DNA of 64,000 bases, from assembly GCA_910578575.1 (NCBI GenBank), contig CAJTQP010000002.1:12797-76796 (forward strand). The letters are read 5' to 3'. The notes beneath the pieces are model-generated. The model was not told the origin of the DNA. It ran no database searches and worked only from the letters and a program-made list of their open reading frames with translations. Position numbers and translations under genes: made by a program. Each line of letters begins with the position of its first letter. Position 1 is the stretch's first letter. Shown piece by piece: positions 34,854-44,284 of this stretch. Source of the DNA: an uncultured Oscillospiraceae bacterium (GTDB taxonomy: Bacteria > Bacillota > Clostridia > Oscillospirales > Oscillospiraceae).

Positions 34854-35474
34854 TCACCAGTCCTCCTCGCAAAATGTCCGTAAAATCTGCAAGCCCACGT
34901 CCCCGCTCTTCTCCGGGTGGAACTGACAGCCCATCACCTTCCCGTGGGCCACGGCGGCGGTCAATTCCGCGCCGTACTCCGTGGTGGCGATGCAGGCATC
35001 GCCGCAGCCATCCGCCCAGAAGGAGTGGACGAAATACACGCAATCCCCTGCCTGGACACTGGCCAGGAGGGGGTGTTTTTCTCCCTGGGGGAAGTGCAGG
35101 GCGTTCCAGCCGATGTGGGGGATTTTGTAGTCCGGGGGGATGACCCCCGCCATGGGCACCACTTTGCCGGGGATGAGCCCCAGGCCGGGGCAGCGGCCGA
35201 ACTCATAGCTCTCGTCAAAGAGCAGCTGCATCCCCAGGCAGATACCCAGGATGGGCTTGCCTGCCTGGGCTTCCTCCAAAATCACCTGGTCCAGGCCGGT
35301 GGTGCGGAGTTTTTCTGCCGCGTCGGCAAAGGCCCCTACGCCGGGGAGGATCAGGCGGGGGGCCTGGCGTAGTTGGGCGGGGTCTCCTGTTACCACCGGC
35401 GTTTGGCCGATGGCTTCTAGGGAACGGCAGAGGGAAAAGAGGTTTCCTACGCCGTAATCTATTATTGCGATCAT
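34854..35474 (-). CDS. hisH: Imidazole glycerol phosphate synthase, glutaminase subunit
   Basis: 206 residues from ATG 35474, which has AAGGAG upstream; longer frames run into the repeat element. Class I glutamine amidotransferase with nucleophile Cys in GICLGMQLLF and His-Glu in CQFHPEKSG. Supplies ammonia to HisF. The gap to hisB holds a repeat element of 207 bp. Confidence 0.96.
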   Translation of the reverse strand: MIAIIDYGVGNLFSLCRSLEAIGQTPVVTGDPAQLRQAPRLILPGVGAFADAAEKLRTTGLDQVILEEAQAGKPILGICLGMQLLFDESYEFGRCPGLGLIPGKVVPMAGVIPPDYKIPHIGWNALHFPQGEKHPLLASVQAGDCVYFVHSFWADGCGDACIATTEYGAELTAAVAHGKVMGCQFHPEKSGDVGLQILRTFCEEDW

Positions 35475-35555
35475 ACCATCGCTCCTTCCTGTTTCGGCGG
35501 TGTGGATGGGACACCAGGTCAGGTCAGACATGGGGTTCCAGGGCCACGCCAACCC

Positions 35556-35762
35556 AAGGCTCCTTTTGAAAGGAGCTCCCGGCGAAGCCGGGTGAGGATT
35601 GCCTCCGGGCACAAAAGGTGGGTTTTCCACCATGTCGTGAGGGGCACCCTACGAAGGGAAATCGTGTGGTTCTCTTTCTGTGTCGTCGGGGGCACTCACA
35701 CTTCTGGGAATCACCCGTCACGGGCTTCGCCGTGACACCCTCTTTGGAAAAGAGGGCTTTTT
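35556..35762. repeat. Second family of palindromic element, MITE-like, within the his operon
   Basis: Left end AAGGCTCCTTTTGAAAGGAG then CTCCCGGCGAAGCCGGGTGA. The right end read on the other strand is AAAGCCCTCTTTTCCAAAG then AGGGTGTCACGGCGAAGC, the same two-hairpin plan. The ends are thus inverted repeats around about 120 bp of unrelated sequence. No gene inside. It fills most of the hisB-hisH gap. Confidence 0.7.
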
Positions 35763-35811
35763 GGGGGGGGCTTGTCCACAGGTTCTCTTAATTATACCAG
35801 CTTTTCTCTCA

Positions 35812-36390
35812 TTACACCAGCATACCCTTCGTAGACGGCACCTGGTCCCCGGTGATCTTCACCGCGTCCCGCAGGCTCCGGCCCGCGGCTTTGAACACGC
35901 CCTCCAGGATATGGTGGCTGTTCTCCCCCGCCAGCTTGCGCAGGTGGAGGGTGCAGCCTGCCCGGCGGGTGAAGGCCAGCCAGAACTCCTTGGCCAGCTC
36001 CGTGTCGAAGCTCCCTACCTTCTGGGTGGGCAGGGGGATATCCCAGCAGAGCATCCCCCGGCCGGAGAGGTCCACGGCGGCCAGGATGAGGGCCTCGTCC
36101 ATGGGCAGGAGGCTCTGGCCGAAACGCTCCACCCCCCGTAGGTCTCCCAGGGCTTGGGCGAAGGCGTCCCCCAGGCAGATGCCCACATCCTCCACGCTGT
36201 GGTGGTCGTCCACCCAGGTGTCGCCGCTGCACGCCACCGTGAGGCCGAAGCCCCCGTGGCGGGCGAAGCCGTTTAACATGTGGTCCAGGAAGCCCACGCC
36301 GGTTTTCATCTCCCGTTGGCCCCCCTCCAAACACAGGGTGAGGCGGATGTCGGTCTCGGCGGTTTTCCGTTGGATGCTTGCCTCTCTCAT
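35812..36390 (-). CDS. hisB: Imidazoleglycerol-phosphate dehydratase
   Basis: 192 residues, monofunctional form. Manganese-binding FLDHMLNGFARHGGF, DDHHSVEDVGICLG and the second set in AGENSHHILEGVFKA. Overlaps hisC by 4 bp. Confidence 0.96.
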   Translation of the reverse strand: MREASIQRKTAETDIRLTLCLEGGQREMKTGVGFLDHMLNGFARHGGFGLTVACSGDTWVDDHHSVEDVGICLGDAFAQALGDLRGVERFGQSLLPMDEALILAAVDLSGRGMLCWDIPLPTQKVGSFDTELAKEFWLAFTRRAGCTLHLRKLAGENSHHILEGVFKAAGRSLRDAVKITGDQVPSTKGMLV

Positions 36391-37454
36391 ACCAGCCCCT
36401 CCTCTTCCAAAATGGCCCGGACTTCCTTTAAGAATGCCCCCATCTCCTCCTCGGTGCCGATGGTCACCCGGTTATAGTCCGCCAAGGCCGGGTCAGAGAA
36501 GTGGCGGATGAGGACCCCCCGTTCCTTGAGCTTCCGGTAGAGGGTCTCCCCAGGCAGCCCTTCCCGGCGGATAAAGAGGAAATTGGCCTTGGAGTCCGGG
36601 AAGGTAAAGCCCAGCCCCTGCAAGGCCACCCCGATGCGCTCTCTGGTGGCCATGATGCGCTTGGCGTTTTCCACAAAGTAGGGGGCGGCATCCACCGCCG
36701 CTGCCCCCAATTTCAGGGTCAGGCGGTTGACGTTGTAGGGGTTGGTGGAAAACTTTAGCTTTTCCAGGTCCTCGATGAGTTCCCTGTCCCCCAGGGCAAA
36801 GCCCAGCCGGGCCCCGGCCATGGAGCGGGACTTGGAATAGGTCATCACCACCAGCAGGTTGGGGTAGCGGTGGATCAGCTCTGCCGCGCTCTCCCCGCCG
36901 AAGTCGACGTAGGCCTCATCCACCAGAACCACCTGGTCCGGGTTGGAGACCACGATTTTCTCGATGGCGTCCAGGCCCACCGCCAGCCCTGTGGGGGCGT
37001 TGGGGTTGGCCAGGACGGTGAAGCAGCCTGTCCCCCGCAGCTTGTCCACATCCAGGGAGAAGTCCTCTTTCAGGGGCACCTCTCGGTAAGGCACCCCATG
37101 GAGCTGGGCAAACACGGGGTAAAAGCTATAGCTGGGGCGAGGGAACACCGCCCCCTGGGCCCCGAAGGCCAGGAAGGCAAAATTCAAAATGTCGTCGGAG
37201 CCGTTGGAGAGAAAAACGTTCTCTGCCTTGCAGCCGTAGTACCAGGCCAGCTTTTCCTTCAAGTCCTTGCCCTCCGGGTCGGAGTAGAGCCGCAGCTCCG
37301 CAACGTCCGTTTGGTTCAAGGCTTCCACCACCTCCGGGGCGGGGGGATAGGGGGACTCGTTGGTGTTGAGCTTGATATACTGCCGGTCCCTGGGCTGTTC
37401 CCCAGGGGTGTAGGCCTCTAGGGCGGCGAATTTTTCGTGGAGGAAACGGCTCAT
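36387..37454 (-). CDS. hisC: Histidinol-phosphate aminotransferase
   Basis: 355 residues, PLP-dependent fold type I. LNTNESPYPP at the N-terminus, NPNAPTG, DEAYVDF and the PLP-Lys region TYSKSRSMAGARLGFA. Overlaps hisB and hisD by 4 bp each. Confidence 0.95.
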   Translation of the reverse strand: MSRFLHEKFAALEAYTPGEQPRDRQYIKLNTNESPYPPAPEVVEALNQTDVAELRLYSDPEGKDLKEKLAWYYGCKAENVFLSNGSDDILNFAFLAFGAQGAVFPRPSYSFYPVFAQLHGVPYREVPLKEDFSLDVDKLRGTGCFTVLANPNAPTGLAVGLDAIEKIVVSNPDQVVLVDEAYVDFGGESAAELIHRYPNLLVVMTYSKSRSMAGARLGFALGDRELIEDLEKLKFSTNPYNVNRLTLKLGAAAVDAAPYFVENAKRIMATRERIGVALQGLGFTFPDSKANFLFIRREGLPGETLYRKLKERGVLIRHFSDPALADYNRVTIGTEEEMGAFLKEVRAILEEEGLV

Positions 37455-38737
37455 GACTTGCCCACCACCTTGGGGTCAAAGCGGATGTCGATGCTCCGGG
37501 CGTGGCCCGTCAGCCCTTCCTTTTTGGCAAAGTTGGACACCGTCTCCTGGGCCACGGACAGGGCCTCTGGGGTGTAGTACAGATACTGGCTCTTCTTGAC
37601 GAAATCGTCCACCGACAGGGGGCTGGAGAAGCGGGCGGTGCCCCCGGTGGGCAGGGTGTGGTTGGGCCCGGCGAAATAGTCCCCCAGGGCTTCCGGGCAG
37701 TTGTGGCCTAGGAAGATGGACCCGGCGTTCTGGATGGCGTTGAGCCAGCGGAAGGGCTCCGCCACGGACAGCTCCAAGTGTTCCGGGGCGATCTGGTTGG
37801 CGATCTCCACCGCTTGTTCGATGCTCTGGGCCAGGATGATCTTGCCGTTGTTGTCGATGGAGGCCCTTGCAATTTCCTCCCGCTTTAACTGGGGAAGCTG
37901 TTCCTCCAGCGCCGCCTGGACGGCCTTGGCGAGAACCTCACTGTCCGTCACCAACACTGCGGAGGCCGCCTTGTCGTGCTCCGCCTGGCTGAGCAGGTCC
38001 GCTGCCACGATCTGAGGGTCGGCGGTGTCGTCGGCAATCACCAAAATCTCACTGGGGCCCGCCACCATGTCGATGCCCACGATGCCGAACACCTGGCGCT
38101 TGGCCTCCGCCACGAAGCGGTTGCCGGGGCCCACGATCTTGTCCACACGGGGGACGCTCTCGGTGCCGTAGGCCAGGGCCGCCACCGCCTGGGCGCCCCC
38201 CACCCGGAACACCCGGTCCACCCCGCACACCCGCGCGGCGGCCAGAATCGCCGGGGGGATTTTCCCATCCTTACCGGGGGGCGTCACCATGCACAGCTCC
38301 TTCACCCCCGCCAGCTTGGCGGGGATGGCGTTCATCAGCACGCTGGAGGGGTAGGCGGCGGTGCCGCCGGGGACGTACAGTCCCACCCGCGCCAGGGGCA
38401 TCACCTTCTGGCCCAAGATCACCCCCCGCTCGTCGCTGGTCTGGAAGCCACTGCGCAGCTGATGCTGGTGGAAGGCGCTGATGCGCTCCGCCGCCCGGTA
38501 GAGGATATCCACCAGGGCCGGGTCCGCCCGGCGGAATCCCTCGTCGATGGCCCCCTGGCCCAGCTCGATACTGGACAGCTCCGCCCCGTCAAAAGCCTTG
38601 GTATATTCTTTCAGGGCCGCGTCGCCCTTGGTCTTGACGTTCTCGATGATGGCCCGGACCTCCGCCTCCGCGTCCCGCACCGGGTCTTGCCGGGAAAAAA
38701 TCTCCGCCCCGGCGCTTGCCTGTAACATAGGGATCAT
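37451..38737 (-). CDS. hisD: Histidinol dehydrogenase
   Basis: 428 residues. VGLYVPGGTAAYPSSVLMNA, VDKIVGPGNRFVAEAKRQV, GPSEILVIAD and the zinc/catalytic NHTLPTGGTARF are intact. Catalyses the last two oxidations to histidine. Overlaps hisG by 4 bp. Confidence 0.96.
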   Translation of the reverse strand: MIPMLQASAGAEIFSRQDPVRDAEAEVRAIIENVKTKGDAALKEYTKAFDGAELSSIELGQGAIDEGFRRADPALVDILYRAAERISAFHQHQLRSGFQTSDERGVILGQKVMPLARVGLYVPGGTAAYPSSVLMNAIPAKLAGVKELCMVTPPGKDGKIPPAILAAARVCGVDRVFRVGGAQAVAALAYGTESVPRVDKIVGPGNRFVAEAKRQVFGIVGIDMVAGPSEILVIADDTADPQIVAADLLSQAEHDKAASAVLVTDSEVLAKAVQAALEEQLPQLKREEIARASIDNNGKIILAQSIEQAVEIANQIAPEHLELSVAEPFRWLNAIQNAGSIFLGHNCPEALGDYFAGPNHTLPTGGTARFSSPLSVDDFVKKSQYLYYTPEALSVAQETVSNFAKKEGLTGHARSIDIRFDPKVVGKS

Positions 38738-39411
38738 TGCGCTGCCTCCTTTGCCGCCACCTGCTCCTGTAGGCCCTGGAAAAGGGTCTGGATGGCCTCA
38801 TATTTGAATTGATAACTGACCTTGTTGGCGATGAGCCGGGCACTGATGTCCACGATGGTCTCGATGGGGGTCAGGCCGTTTTCCTTTAGGGTGGTGCCCG
38901 TCTCCACGATGTCCACGATCACGTCGGTCATCCCCAAAATGGGGGCGATCTCAATGGAGCCGTGGAGGCGGACCACGTCGATGTCCCGGCTCTGGCTGCT
39001 GTAGTAGCTCTGGGCGATGTTGGGAAATTCCGTGGCCACCCGGAGTTTTTGGTCCGGGTTGTCCCGAAAGCCCTCCAGAGCCGCCACGCACATGCGGCAT
39101 TTCCCGATTTCCAGGTCCAGCAGCTCATAGACGCTGGGGGCATACTCCAGCAAGATGTCCTTCCCCGCCACCCCCACGTCGGCGGCCCCCCGCTCCACAT
39201 AGGCGGGCACGTCGGAGGGTTTCACCCAGAAATAGCGCACCTTGGCCTCCGGATTCTCAAAAATCAGCTTCCGCTTGGGGTCCAGCAGCTCCGGGCAGGG
39301 GAAACCCGCCTGGGCCAGCATGGCATACACCCGCTCCCCCAGGCGGCCCTTGGGCAGGGCCACGTTCAGGAAGCCGTCGGCAGAGGTGCCGCTGTCAAAC
39401 AAAGGTCTCAT
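38734..39411 (-). CDS. hisG: ATP phosphoribosyltransferase, short form
   Basis: 225 residues, lacking the C-terminal regulatory domain of long HisG, as expected when HisZ is present. LNVALPKGRLG at the N-terminus, DVGVAGKDILLE and the PRPP loop DIVETGTTLKENGL. First reaction of histidine synthesis; feedback control depends on HisZ. Overlaps hisZ by 4 bp. Confidence 0.96.
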   Translation of the reverse strand: MRPLFDSGTSADGFLNVALPKGRLGERVYAMLAQAGFPCPELLDPKRKLIFENPEAKVRYFWVKPSDVPAYVERGAADVGVAGKDILLEYAPSVYELLDLEIGKCRMCVAALEGFRDNPDQKLRVATEFPNIAQSYYSSQSRDIDVVRLHGSIEIAPILGMTDVIVDIVETGTTLKENGLTPIETIVDISARLIANKVSYQFKYEAIQTLFQGLQEQVAAKEAAQ

Positions 39412-40517
39412 GCCTCTTCCCCTCCTCTCAGGTCCATGGTTTCCCTGGCCCGGACCCCTGTGGGGTCCCGCCGGACCAGCACTTGCTTCCCGGCGGCGGT
39501 CTGCTCCGCCAGGGTCCGGGTGAGGGCCGTCAGGTCGGTGGCGTCGTCGTAGCGCAGGAGCAGGTCCACGTCGAAGTCCGTCTGAACCGGGTCCAAGCGC
39601 TCCAGCTCGTTGAGGTAGAGGGCAAAGCCCATGGCCCCGCAGTGCTTGCCCATGCGCTCCATCAGCTTGTCATACTGCCCCCCAGAGAGCACCCCACGGG
39701 GCAGGCCCTTCAAAAAGCCCCGGAAGACGATGCCGCTGTAGTAGTCCATATCCCCCTCCACGGAGAAGTCCAAAAAGACCTTATCTCCCAGGCCGTTGGC
39801 CTTCAGCAGGGCCTGGATGCTGCTGAGCTCCTCCCAGGCCTCCCTGGTCTTTTTGCCCCCCACGCACAGGGGGGCCAGATCCTGCAGGGCCTGTTCCATG
39901 GGGCCGTAGGTGGTGATGAGTTTTTCCAACAAGGCGGACACGGTGCCGCTGCGGCCTGTCTCCTGGCAGTAGCGCCCCAGCTCCGTGCGGTTCTTCTCCC
40001 GCACCGCCTCCATCACACGGGGCAGGTCCTTGTCCGGGATCCCGGCGGCCTCCAAAAAGCCCCCCACCAGCCCCGCGTGGGACAGGTCCAAGATGTAGTC
40101 CTGGCGGATGGACGCCAAGCTCTCCACCGCCAGGGCGATGACCTCATAGATGTGGTACAGGTCCAGTTGGCCGATGCACTCCAGGCCCGTCTGCATGATC
40201 TCCTGAAAGCCCTCGTCCCCCTTGCCCCAGCGGTAGACGGTCTCATTGTAGTAGACCTTCCGGGGGCCCGGCGCCTGCTCCCGCGTGCTCTTGATGATGG
40301 AGAGGGTCACGTCAGGCTTCAAGGCCATGAGCACTCCCCGCTGGTCGGTGAAGGTGATCATCCGCTCGCTGACCAGAAAATCCTTGCTGCGGCCGTAGAG
40401 GTCGTATTCCTCAAACTTACTCATCTTAAAGGGGCTGTAGCCCCGGCGCTCATAGAGCTGCCGCAGGCGGTAGATGGTCTGCTCCTCCCGGCGCAGGATG
40501 CGTGTGTCCAGTTCCAT
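39408..40517 (-). CDS. hisZ: ATP phosphoribosyltransferase regulatory subunit
   Basis: 369 residues, a HisRS-like paralogue without tRNA-charging function. LRPD-like motif appears as ALKPDVTLSIIKS and YYNETVYRWGKGDEGFQEIMQTGLE replaces synthetase motif 2. First gene of the operon, with AAAGGAGAGG upstream. Binds HisG(short) and mediates histidine inhibition. Confidence 0.94.
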   Translation of the reverse strand: MELDTRILRREEQTIYRLRQLYERRGYSPFKMSKFEEYDLYGRSKDFLVSERMITFTDQRGVLMALKPDVTLSIIKSTREQAPGPRKVYYNETVYRWGKGDEGFQEIMQTGLECIGQLDLYHIYEVIALAVESLASIRQDYILDLSHAGLVGGFLEAAGIPDKDLPRVMEAVREKNRTELGRYCQETGRSGTVSALLEKLITTYGPMEQALQDLAPLCVGGKKTREAWEELSSIQALLKANGLGDKVFLDFSVEGDMDYYSGIVFRGFLKGLPRGVLSGGQYDKLMERMGKHCGAMGFALYLNELERLDPVQTDFDVDLLLRYDDATDLTALTRTLAEQTAAGKQVLVRRDPTGVRARETMDLRGGEEA

Positions 40518-40557
40518 CCTTCCCTCTCCTTTCCATGAAATCGTCTCAGTGTCTCAC

Positions 40558-40586
40558 AGTTTATCACACTAGCACGATAAAGTAAA
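40558..40586 (-). promoter_or_regulatory. Promoter of the his operon
   Basis: On the minus strand TTTACT (40586-40581), 17-nt spacer, TAAACT (40563-40558), 40 bp before hisZ. No T-box or His-rich leader peptide fits in this short leader. Confidence 0.7.
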
Positions 40587-40664
40587 GGGAAAGCGCCCCC
40601 GGCCAAGGAAAATTTCCCGGCCTGGGCAGGCGGGGATTTGTGCAATATTTCTGGCGTTTTCCCA

Positions 40665-40694
40665 TTGACAAAACCCGTGCCTATCCGCTATCCT
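40665..40694 (+). promoter_or_regulatory. Promoter of the leu T-box transcript
   Basis: TTGACA (40665-40670), 18-nt spacer, TATCCT (40689-40694). Confidence 0.75.
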
Positions 40695-40701
40695 ATATAG
40701 A

Positions 40702-40930
40702 GTATATCACAACTGCATACCCTGCGCAATGAAGGGAATATGCTGTCTCCCCCTCCACCTCAGAGAGCGGCCGTCTGGTGCAAGGCCGTATGGAGCGAGG
40801 CACGCGTCTCACCCCGGAGCGCGAACTATTTGAGTGGGCGTTGTTGGACGCCAACAAGAGTGGTACCGCGGAAGCTATCCAGCCTTCGTCTCTTGATGTT
40901 CTTTGGAGAGACGATGGCTTTTATTGTTTC
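40702..40930 (+). ncRNA. T-box leader, leucine specifier
   Basis: AGAGAGCGGCCGTCTGGTGCA of Stem I begins near 40762; the specifier CTC (Leu) is at 40808-40810, followed by ACCCCGGAGC; the T-box AAGAGTGGTACCGCGG is at 40856-40871. The terminator pairs GCCTTCGTCTCT (40882-40893) with AGAGACGATGGC (40907-40918) and runs into TTTTATTGTTT. Uncharged tRNA-Leu would switch on leuACDB. Confidence 0.93.
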
Positions 40931-40960
40931 TCCCCGCCAAAAGAAAGGATATGGTTTCGT

Positions 40961-42667
40961 ATGAAGAATTTTGACAAGTACAGTCCCGGCTATTATCTGC
41001 CTCCGGAGCCCTGCTTTGACTGGGCCAAACAGGACCGCCTCACCGCGGCCCCCCAGTGGTGCAGCGTGGACCTGCGGGACGGCAACCAGGCCCTCATCAC
41101 CCCCATGAGCTTGGAGGAAAAGCTGGAGTTTTACAAGTTCCTCCTGGAATTGGGCTTTAAGGAGATCGAGGTGGGCTTCCCCGCCGCGTCGGAGACGGAG
41201 TACACCTTCCTGCGCACCATCATTGAGGAACACCTGATCCCCGACGACGTGACCATCCAGGTGCTCACCCAGTCCAGGGAGCACATTATTAAAAAGACCT
41301 TCGAGTCCATCAAGGGGGCGAAAAACGTCATCGTCCACCTGTACAACTCCACCTCCTTCGCCCAGCGCCAGCAGGTGTTCCGGATGAACGAGGACGAGAT
41401 CGTGGACATCGCCGTCTCCGGGGCCAAGCTCTTTGACGAGTACGCCGCCAAGATGCCCGGCACCAACTTCCGCTTTGAATACTCCCCCGAAAGCTTCACC
41501 GGCACCGAGGTGGAGTTCGCCCTGCGGATCTGCAACGCGGTGATCGACGTGTGGAAGCCCCGCCCGGAGCGCCAGGTCATCATCAACCTGCCCTCCACGG
41601 TGGAGATGTCCATGCCCCACGTCTACGCCCAGCAGATCGAGTACATGAGCAAGCACCTCCATGACCGGGAGAACGTGATCGTCTCCATCCACCCCCACAA
41701 CGACCGGGGCTGCGGGGTGGCGGCGGCGGAGCTGGCCCTGCTGGCCGGGGGGGACCGCATCGAGGGGACGCTCTTCGGCAACGGCGAGCGCACCGGCAAC
41801 GTGGACATCGTCACCCTGGCCATGAACCTCTTCACCCACGGGGTGGACCCCCAGCTGGACTTTTCAGACATGCCCCATGTGGTGGAGGTCTATGAACGGC
41901 TCACCGGCATGACCGTGGGCTACCGCCAGCCCTATTCCGGCCACCTGGTGTTCGCCGCCTTCTCCGGCTCCCATCAGGACGCCATCTCCAAGGGGATGCA
42001 CTTCCGGGAGGAGAAGGGGGAGGAACGCTGGACGGTGCCTTACCTGCCCCTGGACCCCCACGACGTGAACCGGGAGTACGAGACCGATGTCATCCGCATC
42101 AACAGCCAGTCCGGCAAGGGGGGCATCTCCTATATCTTGGAGCACAACTTTGGTTACTCCCTGCCCAAGGAGATGGCTGCCGAGGTGGGTTATTTTATCA
42201 AGGAGGTCTCCGACCACGCCCACAAGGAGCTCAGCCCGGCGGATATCCTGGTGGCCTTCCAGCATGAGTACCAGAACAAGGACATCCCCATCGCCCTGGA
42301 CGATATCTCCTGGGTCCGGGAGGGGGGCAGCACGGCGGCGGATGTCACCTTGTCCATCAACGGCGAGCACTTCTTCCTCAGCGCCAAGGGCAACGGGCCA
42401 CTGGACGCGGTGAGCAATGTGTTGAAGCTGGCCAATCCCGCCATTCAGTATCAGTTTGTGGACTATGAGGAGCACGCCCTGGAGACTGACTCTGACTCCC
42501 TGGCCTCTGCCTACGTGGTCATTGCCGATGCTGACGGCAACCACTACTGGGGCGTGGGTGTGGACAGCGACATTACCATGGCCTCTGTGTACGCCCTGGT
42601 CACGGCGGTGAACCGGGAGAATAAGGTGAAGCAGTTTATTCCGGTGACGGAGGGGAGTGACCGGTAA
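40961..42667 (+). CDS. leuA: 2-isopropylmalate synthase, long (yeast-like, LeuA2) form
   Basis: 568 residues. Catalytic DLRDGNQAL, HPHNDRGCGVAAAELALLAG and the Gly-rich GTLFGNGERTGNVDIVT. The C-terminal 130 residues (DVTLSINGEHFFLSAKGNGP...) form the regulatory domain for leucine inhibition. Start at 40961 right after the T-box terminator. A repeat element sits between it and leuC. Confidence 0.95.
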   Translation: MKNFDKYSPGYYLPPEPCFDWAKQDRLTAAPQWCSVDLRDGNQALITPMSLEEKLEFYKFLLELGFKEIEVGFPAASETEYTFLRTIIEEHLIPDDVTIQVLTQSREHIIKKTFESIKGAKNVIVHLYNSTSFAQRQQVFRMNEDEIVDIAVSGAKLFDEYAAKMPGTNFRFEYSPESFTGTEVEFALRICNAVIDVWKPRPERQVIINLPSTVEMSMPHVYAQQIEYMSKHLHDRENVIVSIHPHNDRGCGVAAAELALLAGGDRIEGTLFGNGERTGNVDIVTLAMNLFTHGVDPQLDFSDMPHVVEVYERLTGMTVGYRQPYSGHLVFAAFSGSHQDAISKGMHFREEKGEERWTVPYLPLDPHDVNREYETDVIRINSQSGKGGISYILEHNFGYSLPKEMAAEVGYFIKEVSDHAHKELSPADILVAFQHEYQNKDIPIALDDISWVREGGSTAADVTLSINGEHFFLSAKGNGPLDAVSNVLKLANPAIQYQFVDYEEHALETDSDSLASAYVVIADADGNHYWGVGVDSDITMASVYALVTAVNRENKVKQFIPVTEGSDR

Positions 42668-42745
42668 GGGGCCAAGATAGACGGTGGGACACCTGCGCCC
42701 CACCGCAACGTGGGCGGGTTAACCACGTAACGTGGGTTGGAAACC

Positions 42746-42900
42746 GCGGGACGCCGAGGGCGGCGTCCCCTACAAGGACACGCCGGTGTTCTCACCACCC
42801 GTAGGTTCACAATGGACGTGGTTGGGAGCTTCCCTGTGAACCCCACTTGTCTTGTGGGCTCCTGCGTTGGATGTAGGGGCCGCCCCCCTGGGCGGCCCGC
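42746..42900 (+). repeat. Dispersed ~155-bp palindromic element, copy B
   Basis: Left end GCGGGACGCCGAGGGCGGCG with CCCCTACA, right end TGTAGGGGCCGCC...GGCGGCCCGC. Inner GGTTCACAAT and CTGTGAACC. Inserted between leuA and leuC, so it would be transcribed with them. Confidence 0.9.
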
Positions 42901-43003
42901 GTTTCCCCACAATGTCCCTTGAAAACCACGGGGCCGGCCCCCATTGACCCCATCCATTCCATATCTTATAATAAAGCTGAATTGAAAGAAGGAGGCGTTC
43001 CCT

Positions 43004-44263
43004 ATGGGAATGACAATGACGCAAAAGATCCTCGCCGCCCACGCTGGGCTCCCTGCGGTCAAGGCCGGTCAGCTCATCCGGGCCAAGCTGGACATCGTCT
43101 TGGGCAACGACATCACCTCCCCGGTGGCCATCCGGGAGTTTGAGAAGGAGGGCTTCACCGGCGTCTTTGACAAGAGCCGGGTGGCCATGGTCATGGACCA
43201 CTTCACCCCCAACAAGGACATCAAAGCCGCCGAGCAGTGCCTGCAATGCCGTACCTTTGCCAAGCGCTTCGACCTGGACAACTTCTACGACGTGGGCCAG
43301 ATGGGCGTGGAACACGCCCTGCTCCCGGAAAAGGGCCTGGTTGGGGCCGGGGACTGCATCATCGGCGCGGACTCCCACACCTGCACCTATGGCGCTCTGG
43401 GTGCCTTCTCCACTGGCGTGGGCTCCACGGACATGGCCGCAGGTATGGCCACTGGGGAGACCTGGTTTAAGGTCCCGGAGGCCATCAAGGTACATTTGAC
43501 GGGCAAATTGCAGCCCCTGGTCAGCGGTAAGGACGTGATCCTCCACTTGATCGGCATGATCGGCGTGGATGGTGCCCTGTACCAGAGCCTGGAGTACTGC
43601 GGGGAAGGGGTGGCGGCCCTGTCCATGGACGACCGGCTGTGCATCGCCAATATGTCCATTGAGGCGGGGGCCAAGAACGGCATCTTCCCGGTGGACGACA
43701 TCACCAAGGCCTACCTGGACGGCCGCACCCAGCGGCCCTACACCGTCTATGAAGCCGACCCCGACGCGGACTATGTCCGCACCATCGAGATCGACCTGAG
43801 CAGCATCGAGCCCACGGTCTCCTTCCCCCATCTGCCGGAAAATGCCAAGCCTATCTCCCAGGTGGAGGACATCCGCATCGACCAGGTGATCATCGGCTCC
43901 TGCACCAATGGACGGCTGGAAGATATGGAGGTGGCTGCCAAGCTGCTGGAGGGCAAGAAGGTGGCTTCCCATGTACGCTGCATCGTCATGCCCGCCACCC
44001 AGGAGATTTTCAAGACCTGCTCGGAGCGGGGCTACCTGAGCACCTTCATCGACGCGGGCTGCGCCGTCTCCACCCCCACCTGCGGCCCCTGCCTGGGCGG
44101 GCACATGGGGGTCATGGCCAACGGCGAGCGCTGCGTGGCCACCACCAACCGGAACTTCGTGGGCCGCATGGGCGGCATCACGTCTGAAATCTACCTGGCC
44201 AGCCCTGCGGTGGCCGCCGCCTCCGCCATTGCCGGGAAGATCGCTGACCCCCGTGGTCTGTAA
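43004..44263 (+). CDS. leuC: 3-isopropylmalate dehydratase large subunit
   Basis: 419 residues, the shorter type found in clostridia and archaea. [4Fe-4S] ligands: Cys in GADSHTCTYGA and CxxC in TCGPCLGGHMG; also IGSCTNGRLEDM. AAGGAGG lies 8 nt before the start. Acts with LeuD. Confidence 0.95.
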   Translation: MGMTMTQKILAAHAGLPAVKAGQLIRAKLDIVLGNDITSPVAIREFEKEGFTGVFDKSRVAMVMDHFTPNKDIKAAEQCLQCRTFAKRFDLDNFYDVGQMGVEHALLPEKGLVGAGDCIIGADSHTCTYGALGAFSTGVGSTDMAAGMATGETWFKVPEAIKVHLTGKLQPLVSGKDVILHLIGMIGVDGALYQSLEYCGEGVAALSMDDRLCIANMSIEAGAKNGIFPVDDITKAYLDGRTQRPYTVYEADPDADYVRTIEIDLSSIEPTVSFPHLPENAKPISQVEDIRIDQVIIGSCTNGRLEDMEVAAKLLEGKKVASHVRCIVMPATQEIFKTCSERGYLSTFIDAGCAVSTPTCGPCLGGHMGVMANGERCVATTNRNFVGRMGGITSEIYLASPAVAAASAIAGKIADPRGL

Positions 44264-44284
44264 GGAAAGGAGCTGCACACAGAT

